Positions 11,179-24,152 of a stretch of 64,000 nt of DNA are shown piece by piece; position 1 is the first letter of the stretch, and every line of letters begins with the position of its first letter. The notes below the pieces were generated by a model. The model did no database searches, was not told the origin of the DNA, and saw only the letters and a list, made by a program, of their open reading frames with translations. Source of the stretch: Eleginops maclovinus (taxonomy: Eukaryota > Chordata > Actinopteri > Perciformes > Eleginopidae). The position numbers and the translations under genes were made by a program. The stretch is from NCBI RefSeq assembly GCF_036324505.1, contig NC_086352.1, positions 5,495,501-5,559,500 on the forward strand, given 5' to 3'.

Positions 11179-13875
11179 TTAAAGTGGAAATATTATGTAG
11201 ATGTTCAGGTGTATATCAGTATGTAGTGTCTCTACTTTAAAGAGTCCTCTCCTGCTGATGTTCAGGTGTATATCAGTATGTAGAGTCTCTACTTTAAAGA
11301 GTCCTCTCCTGCTGATGTTCAGGTGTATATCAGTATGTAGTGTCTCTACTTTAAAGAGTCCTCTCCTGCTGATGTTCAGGTGTATATCAGTATGTAGTGT
11401 CTCTACTTTAAAGAGTCCTCTCCTGCTGATGTTCAGGTGTATATCAGTATGTAGAGTCTCTACTTTAAAGAGTCCTCTCCTGCTGATGTTCAGGTGTATA
11501 TCAGTATGTAGAGTCTCTACTTTAAAGAGTCCTCTCCTGCTGATGTTCAGGTGTATATCAGTATGTAGTGTCTCTACTTTAAAGAGTCCTCTCCTGCTGA
11601 TGTTCAGGTGTATGTCAGTATGTAGAGTCTCTACTTTAAAGAGTCCTCTCCTGCTGATGTTCAGGTGTATATCAGTATGTAGTGTCTCTACTTTAAAGAG
11701 TCCTCTCCTGCTGATGTTCAGGTGTATATCAGTATGTAGTGTCTCTACTTTAAAGAGTCCTCTCCTGCTGATGTTCAGGTGTATATCAGTATGTAGAGTC
11801 TCTACTTTAAAGAGTCCTCTCCTGCTGATGTTCAGGTGTATATCAGTATGTAGTGTCTCTACTTTAAAGAGTCCTCTCCTGCTGATGTTCAGGTGTATAT
11901 CAGTATGTAGTGTCTCTACTTTAAAGAGTCCTCTCCTGCTGATGTTAAGGTGTATATCAGTATGTAGAGTCTCTACTTTAAAGAGTCCTCTCCTGCTGAT
12001 GTTCAGGTGTATATCAGTATGCAGTGTCTCTACTTTAAAGAGTCCTCTCCTGCTGATGTTCAGGTGTATATCAGTATGTAGAGTCTCTATTTTAAAGAGT
12101 CCTCTCCTGCTGATGTTCAGGTGTATATCAGTATGTAGAGTTTCTACTTTAAAGAGTCCTCTCCTGCTGATGTTCAGGTGTATATCAGTATGTAGCATCT
12201 CTACTTTAAAGAGTCCTCTCCTGCTGATGTTCAGGTGTATATCAGTATGTAGAGTCTCTATTTTAAAGAGTCCTCTCCTGCTGATGTTCAGGTGTATATC
12301 AGTATGTAGTGTCTCTACTTTAAAGAGTCCTCTCCTGCTGATGTTCAGGTGTATATCAGTATGTAGTGTCTCTACTTTAAAGAGTCCTCTCCTGCTGATG
12401 TTCAGGTGTATATCAGTATGTAGAGTCTCTACTTTAAAGAGTCCTCTCCTGCTGATGTTCAGGTGTATATCAGTATGTAGTGTCTCTACTTTAAAGAGTC
12501 CTCTCCTGCTGATGTTCAGGTGTATATCAGTATGTAGTGTCTCTACTTTAAAGAGTCCTCTCCTGCTGATGTTCAGGTGTATATCAGTATGCAGTGTCTC
12601 TACTTTAAAGAGTCCTCTCCTGCTGATGTTCAGGTGTATATCAGTATGTAGCATCTCTACTTTAAAGAGTCCTCTCCTGCTGATGTTCAGGTGTATATCA
12701 GTATGTAGAGTCTCTATTTTAAAGAGTCCTCTCCTGCTGATGTTCAGGTGTATATCAGTATGTAGCGTCTCTACTTTAAAGAGTCCTCTCCTGCTGATGT
12801 TCAGGTGTATATCAGTATGTAGTGTCTCTACTTTAAAGAGTCCTCTCCTGCTGATGTTCAGGTGTATATCAGTATGTAGCGTCTCTACTTTAAAGAGTCC
12901 TCTCCTGCTGATGTTCAGGTGTATATCAGTATGTAGAGTCTCTACTTTAAAGAGTCCTCTCCTGCTGATGTTCAGGTGTATATCAGTATGTAGAGTCTCT
13001 ACTTTAAAGAGTCCTCTCCTGCTGATGTTCAGGTGTATATCAGTATGTAGTGTCTCTACTTTAAAGAGTCCTCTCCTGCTGATGTTCAGGTGTATATCAG
13101 TATGTAGAGTCTCTACTTTAAAGAGTCCTCTCCTGCTGATGTTCAGGTGTATATCAGTATGTAGAGTCTCTACTTTAAAGAGTCCTCTCCTGCTGATGTT
13201 CAGGTGTATATCAGTATGTAGAGTCTCTATTTTAAAGAGTCCTCTCCTGCTGATGTTCAGGTGTATATCAGTAGGTAGTGTCTCTACTTTAAAGAGTCCT
13301 CTCCTGCTGATGTTCAGGTGTATATCAGTATGTAGAGTCTCTACTTTAAAGAGTCCTCTCCTGCTGATGTTCAGGTGTATATCAGTATGTAGTGTCTCTA
13401 CTTTAAAGAGTCCTCTCCTGCTGATGTTCAGGTGTATATCAGTATGTAGAGTCTCTACTTTAAAGAGTCCTCTCCTGCTGATGTTCAGGTGTATATCAGT
13501 ATGTAGAGTCTCTACTTTAAAGAGTCCTCTCCTGCTGATGTTCAGGTGTATATCAGTATGTAGAGTCTCTATTTTAAAGAGTCCTCTCCTGCTGATGTTC
13601 AGGTGTATATCAGTATGTAGTGTCTCTACTTTAAAGAGTCCTCTCCTGCTGATGTTCAGGTGTATATCAGTATGTAGAGTCTCTACTTTAAAGAGTCCTC
13701 TCCTGCTGATGTTCAGGTGTATATCAGTATGTAGTGTCTCTACTTTAAAGAGTCCTCTCCTGCTGATGTTCAGGTGTATATCAGTATGTAGTGTCTCTAC
13801 TTTAAAGAGTCCTCTCCTGCTGATGTTCAGGTGTATATCAGTATGTAGAGTCTCTACTTTAAAGAGTCCTCTCCT
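11179..13875 (+). mobile_element. TTAA-bounded element, left end plus expanded 57-bp array
   Basis: The sequence before the array reads TTAAAGTGGAAATATTATG, close to the TTAAAGGGGCC.TATTATG left end of a common percomorph inverted-repeat element. The same left end precedes the 57-bp array at 51.2 kb. The right end is not seen: after 13875 the sequence is unrelated. TTAA targets suggest a piggyBac- or Kolobok-type origin; this is inference. Confidence 0.6.
11200..13875 (+). repeat. 57-bp minisatellite, 47 copies
   Basis: The unit runs from GATGTTCAGGTGTATATCAG through TATGTAGWGTCTCTACTTTA to AAGAGTCCTCTCCTGCT. All 47 copies keep exactly 57 bp with no indel seen. Variants are mainly A/T (or C) at the GTAGWGTC position, C/T in CTCTAYTTT, and single ATGCAG, TAGGTAG and GTTAAGG copies. 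Since 57 is divisible by 3 and the unit has no stop in one frame per strand, false 930-residue proteins appear on both strands. The A variant contains the short palindrome GTAGAGTCTCTAC. Confidence 0.99.
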
Positions 13876-14645
13876 CTGTGGTTTAAGAATGAACAGCAGG
13901 GACTCTGTGGTTACCTTGCTGGATACAGCAGTTCCCATGGTAACAATCCCAATGGGAGAGAATAATGGGTTTTTTTGCATCTCTTTATAAAGAAGTCACT
14001 GGAAATCAATATGAGGTGTGAGATGATGAATGTGTGTGTGATACTCATGGTGATCCATCAACAGTGTTTCTATCAGTGTGTAGGGTAGTGGTGTTGGTCG
14101 GGGAAGAGCCGATGAAGATGAAGAAGCAGAAGAAGAAGGAGCTTCCCACGTGGGAATAAAATGAATCTAAAAGGCACCCAAAATAAAGTTCTGTGTACTG
14201 GGTCAGTGTCTGGTAATGTCTCCCAGAAATCTGTCTGTATCGAACCGAGTGAAACAATGTGAGCTGGGTTTGATGTGCTTGGATTTGATGCAATTGGCAA
14301 ACTTGCTGTCGTTGGCATCAGAAAGTAAAATCTCAAGGCTGCGTTTTATTTTGCAGAGAGAGATTTTGCACAGAATCTCCAGCTGGCATCTTACAAATCC
14401 AACCGAGAAATCAAGCAGAAACTGGACCATTGTTCTCAGTATAAAGGTAGTGTGTAAGGTCAGACTGAACTGCCTACTTCATTGATTCAGTCTAACTTTG
14501 GGATATATGTTAATTAACAGGGACAGGGGGCAGGATTTGGCAGCATTAAAGGGTTTCATCGAGGAGGCTTTCAGCAGCGTGTCATGAAGAAATGTGAACC
14601 CTTTATCAAATCAAATCCAATCATACGTAAAAATAAATACAGTCA
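13876..14645. other. Unique sequence, nothing recognised
   Basis: A short GAAGAAG-rich stretch lies near 14115-14140. No gene supported. Confidence 0.4.
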
Positions 14646-15080
14646 AATGTAGGACTCAGGAGGACACACACAGCTGTAAGTGTAGGCTTTATCAAAAAGG
14701 AAAGTCTTCAACAAGCTCCTAAAAGTATGGACACAGTCTGCTTCCCTAATAAAAACAGGAGAGAGAAGGGAGCTCGGTAGCTGAACTGTCTGACTCCGGA
14801 TCTGGTTTTCTGGACTCTGGGAGTGTGATGCCCCCAGAGGGACAGATCTTTTAGGTATGATGGTGCCTTCCCATTAAGCGCTTTGTAGGTCAGAAGAAGA
14901 GTTTGATTCTGTGCTTCACTGGGAGCCGGTGTGGAGCGGCTGAGTGATGTGGTGCTGTTTCCTCGTTCTTGTTAGCAGACGGGCTGCAGAATCTTGAACC
15001 AGTTGAAGCGTTTGAATGGACGCGGTGGGACAGCCTGATAGAAGGGAGTGGCAGTAATCCAGCCAAGATGTCATAACATC
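14646..15080 (-). pseudogene. LINE reverse-transcriptase C-terminal fragment (L2/CR1-like)
   Basis: The minus strand encodes, in order: SWLDYCHSLLSGCPTASIQT and LQLVQDSAARLLTRTRKQHH; then after a frameshift near 14930 LLLTYKALNGKAPSYLKDLS; then VRQFSYRAPF and TFRSLLKTFLFDKAY before a stop. This is the ordered C-terminal part of reverse transcriptases from L2/CR1/Rex1-type LINEs (S-LDYCNSLL, LQLVQNAAAR, TYKALNG-AP-YL, FKS-LKTFLF). The 5' part is absent, as expected for incomplete reverse transcription. It is a dead 5'-truncated insertion. Confidence 0.85.
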
Positions 15081-15710
15081 CTGCTGGATATCTTTTTTAA
15101 CCTCTTTATATACAGTATGTAATTGTGTAATTGCACAGGCTTTAGTGTCGTCTGCAGAGGTTGGTGGTTGGCAGAACAAACCAATGGCATTAAGACACTG
15201 AACAGAGGCAGTGTTCCAGGCCTGAATGCATCATAAACTTTTAGATTAGACATAAACAGAAGCAGGCCTGAATCTGCACTTCTGTTATAAAAAGGGATGC
15301 TTTGTTTACGAGGCTTTAGTGTTATATTTGGTCGTGTGTGGTTGTGGAGTTTCTTTTGGTATTAGTTTGTGCTCTTCGTGTAAAACAATTGTTCCTAAGG
15401 TAAAGAAAGGTGTCTTAGATTCAGCATAGATACGGTACAAACAAAAACCTGAACTCGCATTTAAAAGAGAGCTTGTGAATCTCAGACGGCTGGAGGAAGA
15501 ATTTCCTTTCTTCTGAGATGATTACAGACAATCGTGGGCGACCCTGAAACTGAACGGAGATGTTTTCAAATGCTTGAGCTTCAGTGAGGTTTGAATACTC
15601 TGAGTTTCAGATTGCTTTGAATACTTTCTGATGAAAATAAATGCAGAGGTTTCTCAGGAATCTGTGTTTTGTGCCGTCTACAGGTGGGGATTTGAAATGA
15701 GTTCCAGTCA
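15081..15710. other. Unique sequence, nothing recognised
   Basis: Lies between the LINE fragment and the SINE. May include LINE 5' remnants at its left edge; otherwise no feature supported. Confidence 0.4.
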
Positions 15711-15720
15711 CACACTTGTT

Positions 15721-15978
15721 AAGATTCAATAAGATAAGATAAGATTCAACTTTGTCATTGCACAGAGTACAAGTACTAGGACAACGAAAGGCAGGTCTCT
15801 GCATTTGACCCATCCTAGTGTTAGGAGCAGTGGGCTGCCATTATGTACGGCGCCCGGGGAGCAGTGTAGGTAACCAGTGTCTTGCTCAGGGACACCACGT
15901 GGCACTTGGTCTTTCGGGGACTTGAACTGGTGACCTTCCAGTTCCCAGGCCAAGCCCCTATGGACTTTGCCACCACCG
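15721..15978 (-). mobile_element. tRNA-derived SINE with 10-bp target-site duplication
   Basis: The 258-bp insertion is flanked by CACACTTGTT at 15711-15720 and 15979-15988. On the minus strand the head carries an A-box-like TGGCAAAGTCC and, at 15918-15928, a B-box-like AGTTCAAGTCC, the internal promoter of RNA polymerase III. The body contains CCCTGAGCAAGACACTG and GGCAGCCCACTGCTCC. The 3' end is a TCTTA-type tail (15729-15748). This is a complete retroposed copy made by LINE machinery. A partial copy in the other orientation is at 30368-30431, and a CCTTGAGCAAGACACTTAA relative at ~61692. Confidence 0.85.
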
Positions 15979-16185
15979 CACACTTGTTGCTTTACATCCA
16001 GAAGTTTTTCTGCGAGTCATAACGTTCAGCGGGGCCAAACAGCTTCAGGTAACATGTCTCCTCCTCCGCCTGCCTTCTCGCTCTTGTTGTGGCTGATTTC
16101 AGATGCCAAACTTAGAAGAGGCCAAACTTTTAAGTGGGTCTCCGGAGGATAAACGGCAGACAGCAGACAAAATGTGCCGGCTTTT

Positions 16186-16197
16186 TTTTTTTTAAGT
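16186..16197. repeat. Short poly-T run in a unique stretch
   Basis: A run of about 12 T. The surrounding 15989-16286 shows no gene. Confidence 0.6.
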
Positions 16198-16283
16198 GTC
16201 CGTCCTGCACTTTAGAGTCCAATTCTAAAGCTATGAATCTCAAACAGGCTTGGAGGGAAATCTCACTCCTCCTCAGATGCATT

Positions 16284-17390
<1,107 letters not shown>

Positions 17391-17605
17391 TAATCACCAA
17401 TCAGCTCTCAGAGGGGCGTGGCCAGTAGCAGCTCATTAGCATGTAAAGCTACAGACACAGAATCAGCCCTTTAGGAACAGGGCTGAAACAGAGGGGGTTA
17501 TAGGACAATGATCTGTTTGGTGTTTCAGCCAATCAGAGACAGGCTCTGGATATATCTGAGACCTGGAATATAGTGCTGAAGAAGAGGATAGTAGGGGAGC
17601 TTTAA
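17391..17605 (+). mobile_element. Right-end fragment of the TTAAAGGGGCC-type element
   Basis: The string CACCAATCAGCTCTCAGAGG then GGCGTGGCCAGTAGCAGCTC is the familiar right half of this percomorph element. The fragment ends GGGGAGCTTTAA, a decayed inverse of TTAAAGGGGCC. No tandem array is present here. Confidence 0.55.
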
Positions 17606-18139
17606 ATGAGGAAGCTGGTGTAACATTGCTTTATGAAAAAGACACAGGAAGTGCTCCGACAGAATAACTAGATTATCACCTCATTATTTTGCTCCTTCAC
17701 TTTACATTCAGCTCAGGATCGATACCGCCGAGCTCTCCAGTCCCTGTGCCGTCTTCCCCTACTCTGGGCTTTATTGACTCAGCTCCTCCCGTCTGCACCA
17801 GTGAGCCATTACTGATGAGGAGGGATAAACCCAGTGTACCTGGCTCTGTCTCTTCCTGTGAATATTTTACACATGAACAGCTCATTGGGGAGAAGCCGAG
17901 CGGCACAGAACCACTTAGGAATTCATCCACAGAGACTCAGAGCGTAATCTGAACAGCTGATCAGACAATTAGAAATCGTTACCCATTTGCCACCTCAACA
18001 GCTCACTGCACAAGCTGAGAGCCGAGCCGCAGAGGAGTCTGTTAGTCCTGGATATAATGAATTGTTATTGTGATGGTTTACTCCACCACCTCCTCCTCCT
18101 CCTCCTCTTCCTCCTCCATCGCTGCAAATCTGATCCAGC
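17606..18139. other. Unique sequence with (CTC)n tract
   Basis: A CTCCTC-type tract at 18085-18118. The 87-residue frame at 17689-17952 has no recognised domain and is not called. Confidence 0.4.
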
Positions 18140-19010
18140 CTCTCCGTGTTCATTGGGTAAAGAGCACGAATGAACAAAGTTACCGGACGTCTTTGTTGAA
18201 GAGTTTTTAGGGATGTAGTGGTTCACCGGAGAAGGTCAGGATGAGATTGAGGTTACACTAAATCAGATTAAAAACGACTAAAAAGACCAAACTAAACATT
18301 GAACACACTGATGAACTACTGCCTTCAATGGTGGAGCAAGTGTTGACATCTAGTACCAAAGTAAAGGTATCTACACCGAGGAAATACCTGTGTTGTATTC
18401 TTTAACTAACAGTCCTGATTCTCCAGGTCTCACAGAGTCTTCTCTTCCTCGTTGGGTAAAGGAAACTAAAACGGTTACTGGTAGTCTTTGTTTTAAGTGG
18501 ATTTGTGGAGCGTTGTCCAGGCAGAAATCGAGGACACAGTCAATTAGTTTATAGCAATTAAAAGACATCTTTGCAGATGTGGGGCCAGTTATAATCTGTG
18601 GTGTCCTGCATGACCATCAGGCGTGCAAACCCGATGTACACACTGCTACGGGACAGTAGACACCTGCCGGCAGTGGTGGAGGAAGTATTGACATCTATTA
18701 CCCAAAGAAAAGTATCCATGCCGAGGAAATACCAGTGCAGAATTCTTCAATCCTTGATTCAGTCATTTCGTGTTCAGTGGGTAAAGGAGACTAAACATGT
18801 TAGTGGTCGTCTTCGTTGAAAGTGTCAGTGATTTGAAGAGCTGACAGAGCCTTGTTTTTCACTGGTTCACATCTTGGCAGGTGTGTGACCAGTTCTAATC
18901 TCTGGCGTCCGGCATGACAACCAGGCGTGCAAACCGGACCTACACACTGCTGAATAAAGGACTGCCTGCTCTCCTGCAGTGGTAGAGGAAGCATTGGCAT
19001 GATTCACCAA
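18140..19010. repeat. Diverged tandem repeat, period about 310-345 bp
   Basis: GGTGGAG.AAGT.TTGACATCTA occurs at ~18331 and ~18674, with a weaker match at ~18981. GTTCA.TGGGTAAAG occurs at ~18148 and ~18773. CAGGCGTGCAAAC occurs at ~18618 and ~18923. The order is kept from copy to copy, so two full and two partial diverged units are present. Confidence 0.75.
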
Positions 19011-19358
19011 AGTCAGGTGGTTTAAATAAAGCAGTTTTACTACAACGGAAAAAATGTAATCGTTACAAATACTGGTCGAGGAAGTGTTTACAAAAGCATA
19101 CAAAGTAAATACAATTTCTCCAAACAACAAACAACATACCGAACATAGGAGTCGATTTTGCATGAAATATAATTAAAGATGTAGTTCTTTAGTTGCTGTG
19201 TGTAGATGCAGGTCTTTTAGACACACGACAACAAGCTTAAAGTCTGAGTGAGCGAGTGTGCCAATAATAACCCTGATGCACACCAAGAGCTGTCGTCGTC
19301 ACAGAGAGTTCTGTAAGCCTCAACTAGCTGGGTTCATCCCCACGTCCTCCACTGTCAG
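19011..19358. other. Unique sequence, nothing recognised
   Basis: No supported feature. Confidence 0.4.
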
Positions 19359-19393
19359 TGTGTGTGAGAGTGTGTGTGTGTGTGTGTGTGTGT
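19359..19393. repeat. Short (GT)n microsatellite
   Basis: GTGTGTGAGAG followed by about 12 GT units. Confidence 0.92.
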
Positions 19394-19611
19394 TCATTGT
19401 ACAACCTCCACCTCTCTGACGGAGTAAGGACCCTTTTGTCCCATCTCTACAGTCTCCAATTACAGTAATCTCCTTCCTCGGCTAATCCTGCCGCGCAGAA
19501 ACTTTGAAGTGGAACGCTTCCTCGAACATCAAAGTTGTCTCCTCACCTCTCCGCTCACGCCAGTCTCTGGAACACTGGGGGAGATAATGGGAGAGGACGG
19601 AGGAGCCTGAA

Positions 19612-19612
19612 C

Positions 19613-19708
<96 letters not shown>
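19612..19708. repeat. (CA)n microsatellite
   Basis: About 48 pure CA units starting just after GAACAA. Confidence 0.98.
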
Positions 19709-19709
<1 letters not shown>

Positions 19710-20407
19710 CTTCGATGTGCTTTCTGAAGACCATTACAGGGGATATCCACCTAATGCCGACACAGAGCTGCTGCTGAACCGACGGGGAGGAGAGGGTATA
19801 AAGGAGGACAGGTTCAACTTCTTGCCTATTTCCAAAAGGGACTCATCACAGCAGGTCTTACAGGAGGGGGGGGGGGTTCCTCTGAAATGACAGGAAGCGT
19901 AATATGTTGTCCGATTATTGCAGCAGCTCTCTCTCCTGCGTCACATGACAGGAAGCAACCATGAGGACGAGGAGGAAGCGGACTGTGAAATTACTCTTCA
20001 CGTACAATCCGCACACCGCCATTGATCGTCGTATTGAGTTAGTTTGAGATCAGTCAACGTGAAAATCTTTTCCTGCTGCACGGACGTGCTGTCAGAGCTG
20101 ATGGAGCGTTACACCTGGAGGCTCGTTTAACACCAGTGTTACTGTGTCATCAATGCATGAATATATGTATAAATAAGACCTTAGTATTCACACGTTGATC
20201 TGTAAACTGGGAACATTCATCTTGACAGAGCATACAGTAATCCAGCTGCATCCAGGTGTTCTATCCTGCTTTTGAGGAATCATTTAAAGATTAGAGGGTC
20301 TTAGTTCATCAGTTTATAAGCTCCTTACATCTTCGATTGATGTTGGGTTATGAGATTTATCTGATGTGTCTTTTCACACAAAGGTTCCTTAAATCTGTAG
20401 TTCCCAA
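19709..20407. other. Unique sequence with short G-run
   Basis: A run of about ten G bases at ~19867-19876. Nothing else recognised. Confidence 0.4.
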
Positions 20408-22396
20408 CAGGTGCAAAGGCCCGAATCTCTTCTAATAGAAACATGCTGCAGCTTCAGAGAGGAGGCAGATATGGAAACACAAATCAGAACTCCTGCAGAA
20501 ACATCTGCAGCAGCTCTTCAACACATGCAGCATCTAGAGAACATTCAGCAGAGGAAACATGAGCAGTTTACTAAAAGCTGCAGAAACCAAACGCTGCAAG
20601 AAGCTCCAACACAACGGAGACCAGGGGACACTAAAGAGAGACGCACACAGCTGGAGAAAAGGGGACACTAAAGAGAGACGCACACAGCTGGAGACCAGGG
20701 GACACTAAAGAGAGACGCACACAGCTGGAGACCAGGGGACACTAAAGACAGACGCACACAGCTGGAGACCAGGGGACACTAAAGAGAGACGCACACAGCT
20801 GGAGACCAGGGGACACTAAAGAGAGACGCACACAGCTGGAGACCAGGGGACACTAAAGAGAGACGCACACAGCTAGGAGACCAGGGGACACTACAGAGAG
20901 ACGCACACAGCTGGAGACCAGGGGACACTAAAGAGAGACGCACACAGCTGGAGACCAGGGGACACTAAAGAGAGACGCACACAGCTGGAGACCAGGGGAC
21001 ACTACAGAGAGACGCACACAGCTGGAGACCAGGGGACACTAAAGAGAGACGCACACAGCTGGAGACCAGGGGACACTAAAGAGAGAAGCACACAGCTGGA
21101 GACCGGGGGACACTAAAGAGAGACGCACACAGCTGGAGACCAGGGGACACTAAAGAGAGACGCACACAGCTGGAGACCAGGGGACACTAAAGAGAGACGC
21201 ACACAGCTGGAGACAAGGGGACACTAAAGAGAGACGCACACAGCTGGAGACCGGGGGACACTAAAGAGAGACGCACACAGCTGGAGACCAGGGGACACTA
21301 AAGAGAGGCGCACACAGCTGGAGACCAGGGGACACTAAAGAGAGACGCACACAGCTGGAGACCACGGGACACTAAAGAGAGACGCACACAGCTGGAGACC
21401 AGGGGACACTAAAGAGAGACGCACACAGCTGGAGACCAGGGGACACTAAAGAGAGACGAACACAGCTGGAGACCAGGGGACACTAAAGAGAGACGCACAC
21501 AGCTGGAGACCAGGGGACACTAAAGAGAGACACACACACAGCTGGAGACCAGGGGACACTAAAGAGAGACGCACACAGCTGGAGACCAGGGGACACTTAA
21601 GAGAAACGCACACAGCTGGAGACCACGGGACACTAAAGAGAGACGCACACATCTGGAGACCAGGGGACACTAAAGAGAGACGCACACAGCTGGAGACCAG
21701 GGGACACTAAAGAGAGAAGCACACAGCTGGAGACCGGGGGACACTAAAGAGAGACGCACACAGCTGGAGACCAGGGGACACTAAAGAGAGACGCACACAG
21801 CTGGAGACCAGGGGACACTAAAGAGAGACGCACACAGCTGGAGACAAGGGGACACTAAAGAGAGACGCACACAGCTGGAGACCGGGGGACACTAAAGAGA
21901 GACGCACACAGCTGGAGACCAGGGGACACTAAAGAGAGACGCACACAGCTGGAGACCAGGGGACACTAAAGAGAGACGCACACAGCTGGAGAACGGGGGG
22001 CACTAAAGAGAGACGCACACAGCTGGAGACCAGGGGACACTAAAGAGAGACGCACACAGCTGGAGACCAGGGGACACTAAAGAGAGACGCATACAGCTGG
22101 AGACCAGGGGACACTGAAGAGAGACGCACACAGCTGGGACCGGAGTGCTGGGTGACTTTCAGGATCATAAAGCTGGTCTCTGTCTCTGTTGTTGAAACTC
22201 ACCTGAAAGGTTTTCTGGTCTTATTCTAAAGATGTGAACACATGACTCCTTCTGATGTCACTGCAGATCTGCTGTGAGCTAGCTCGCTAACGTAGCTAAC
22301 CTTCAGATATCCTGACACACACTTCCAGTTCAGACAGACTCACTCTGAGACAGAGACAGTGGTCCAGCTTTAAGACCCTGAAGGCGTTTGCACTAG
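20408..22396 (+). mobile_element. Non-autonomous element containing a 37-bp minisatellite, copy 1
   Basis: The left end is CAGGTGCAAAGGCC. The right end inverted is CTAGTGCAAACGCC, matching at 11 of 14 bases. Left flank sequence (20420-20610, rich in GCTGCAG) recurs inverted at 58020-58237. Right flank sequence (22140-22370, with GATGTCACTGCAGATCTGC and GCTAGCTCGCTAACGTAGCT) recurs inverted at 44998-45225 and 56930-57050. So the array, both flanks and candidate ends form a repeated unit, a non-autonomous transposon of unknown superfamily. No target-site duplication was found. Confidence 0.65.
20612..22135 (+). repeat. 37-bp minisatellite, about 41 copies
   Basis: The unit is GCACACAGCTGGAGACCAGG followed by GGACACTAAAGAGAGAC. 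Point variants include GACAGAC, ACTACAG, GACAAGG and GACCGGG; one copy has CTAGGAG. It appears inverted at 45.2-46.9 kb and 57.0-58.0 kb. Confidence 0.98.
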
Positions 22397-23148
22397 AAAC
22401 GTAGAACCTTTAATATTTCATGGATTATCAAAAAGATCCTGGTTATTTTTCCGTCAATCATCTCACAAAGTTTGCATATTTGCTCCACAGAGAAAAGGTC
22501 TTGACAGCCGCTGGATGGATTGTGATTTAATTTGGCTCAGACATGTTTTAGATTTATAATGAATAACCAACTTTCATGAGGTGTGAATTTGTATAATTTG
22601 TAACCAAATCCTAGCGGGACTTTTTGCTGATTCATCACAACACACAACTTTCTTCAAAGAATATTTGTGAGCCAAATAAATAAGTCTCATACTTTGGTTT
22701 TCCTCTCGATGAGTAATAAAGCCGCGGAGAGCCACGGGCGCTAGTTTCCTCATGCATGATTATTCTGCAACGCACAGCTCCACTGAGGATCATTAATAAA
22801 AGGAAAAGGTCACGGAAAGCTATTCGGAGCATTTTCCTGGAACAGAGGTGCGCTCCGTGCGCAGGTACACAGAACGCTGAATTAAATCCCGAGGACTGAC
22901 GAGTTAATTACGGTTACACGTTAATGCTTGCAGACACAGGAGCCTCTGCTAATGAAGATGTGTGTGCTTCTGATTAGCTGCAGGTTTTCTCACTGTGACC
23001 TTTAATAGTATTTTGCAGAAGAAAGTAAATGAACCAACTCTGCTTTGTAATAATTAAGCAGAAATAAGTGCTTCTGTGCAACCAGGAGTATTTTTCCTTG
23101 TGTGTTTCAATTTAAAGAGACAGCAGGTTCCTTTCTCTGAACCAATAC
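22397..23148. other. Unique AT-rich sequence, nothing recognised
   Basis: No gene found. Stretches such as 22880-23090 (TAATTA-rich, few tandem repeats) could be conserved non-coding DNA, but I cannot test that. Confidence 0.35.
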
Positions 23149-23156
23149 TAGGTAAC

Positions 23157-24152
23157 CAGTGTTGGGCAAGTTACTTCCAGAATGTAATCCAGTACATATT
23201 ACTTATTCCTGTCTTCTGAAAGTAATAAGGTACATTACATCATCACTGTCTCTGAACTGTGATGCGTTACTCTGAGTCACTCTCACCAGAATAACCTCTA
23301 AAGTTGGGCTTTAAATGCTAACATGTAGTTTACTGCAGCTCGTTAACTAAAGCTCTCTATCTGGCAGTTCATGCTGAACATTAGGAAAGAGCTAGAGGTT
23401 AAACTCCTGCTCCGTTTCAGTGGGCTGGATAATATGTGATACCGGTACCGTGACGTCTCTGTGTGTCATTAATAACATGAGTGGAGCCTCTGCACGGCCC
23501 TGTGACCTGCTGGATAGGAACCAGTCTCTATGCAGCGTTAGCTCACCTGGTCATTGGTGAGTTAACAGGGATTTGGCTGACAAGCTTTCTGAAAGCCGGA
23601 GATTCCACAGAGGACAGAGGCTGCAGATCTTCAACACTCTGCCACGAGTCTCTGAACTTCCCAGGACTCAAACAGCAGACCCAGAGAGAGAGACCTTCTG
23701 TTGCTTTGGCCTGCAGCTTTGCATGGTGAGCCTGCAGCTCTGCATGGTGAGCCTGCAGCTCTGCATTGTGAGCCTGCAGCTCTGCATTGTGAGCCTGCAG
23801 CTCTGCATTGTGAGCCTGCAGCTCTGCATGGTGAGCCTGCAGCTCTGCATTGTGAGCCTGCAGCTCTGCAACGTGAGCCTTCAGCTCTGCATGGTGAGCC
23901 TGCAGCTCTGCAACGTGAGCCTGCAGCCCTCTGAACCAATAGGAAACAGGCTTACTGAGTAACTATTCTACCGGCACAGTTATTTCTCTGGTGTCGGAAT
24001 GTCTCACGATGTTTGTATCTGCGTTACTGAGAATGTAACAGGTATTATATTACCCACATTTCAGAAGTACTGCGTTATTTTACTGCGTTACAGCTAAAAG
24101 TAATACATTACTGTGACTCTTGTACTTTTGTAACGCGTTACACCCAACACTG
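23157..24152. mobile_element. Non-autonomous hAT-like transposon with 8-bp TSD
   Basis: The element starts CAGTGTTGGGCAAGTTAC and ends GTAACGCGTTACACCC then AACACTG, so the ends are inverted CAGTGTTGGG repeats. It is flanked by the perfect 8-bp duplication TAGGTAAC at 23149-23156 and 24153-24160, the target length of the hAT superfamily. Both subterminal regions contain GTAA/TTAC-rich motifs (AGTAATAAGGTACATTAC; TAACGCGTTAC), typical of this abundant fish family. No transposase frame exists, so it depends on an enzyme supplied elsewhere. Confidence 0.92.
23711..23928. repeat. 21-bp minisatellite inside the hAT-like element, about 10 copies
   Basis: The unit is CTGCAGCTCTGCATGGTGAG plus C, with GCATTGTGAG and GCAACGTGAG variants. 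Being 7 codons long, it keeps frames open on both strands (QSCRLTM- or LQLCMVS-type repeats), which are artefacts. Confidence 0.97.

Noticed and set aside
11200..13875. CRISPR array
   Set aside because: Units are directly adjacent with no unique spacers, and this is animal-type DNA with no cas genes.
11179..13990. Open frames of 933 (minus) and 929 (plus) residues
   Set aside because: Both come from a 57-bp repeat divisible by three that lacks stops in one frame per strand. The repeated peptide has no domain and both strands are equally open.
15721..15978. tRNA gene on the minus strand
   Set aside because: A and B boxes are visible, but the body, tail and target-site duplication show a SINE, not a tRNA.
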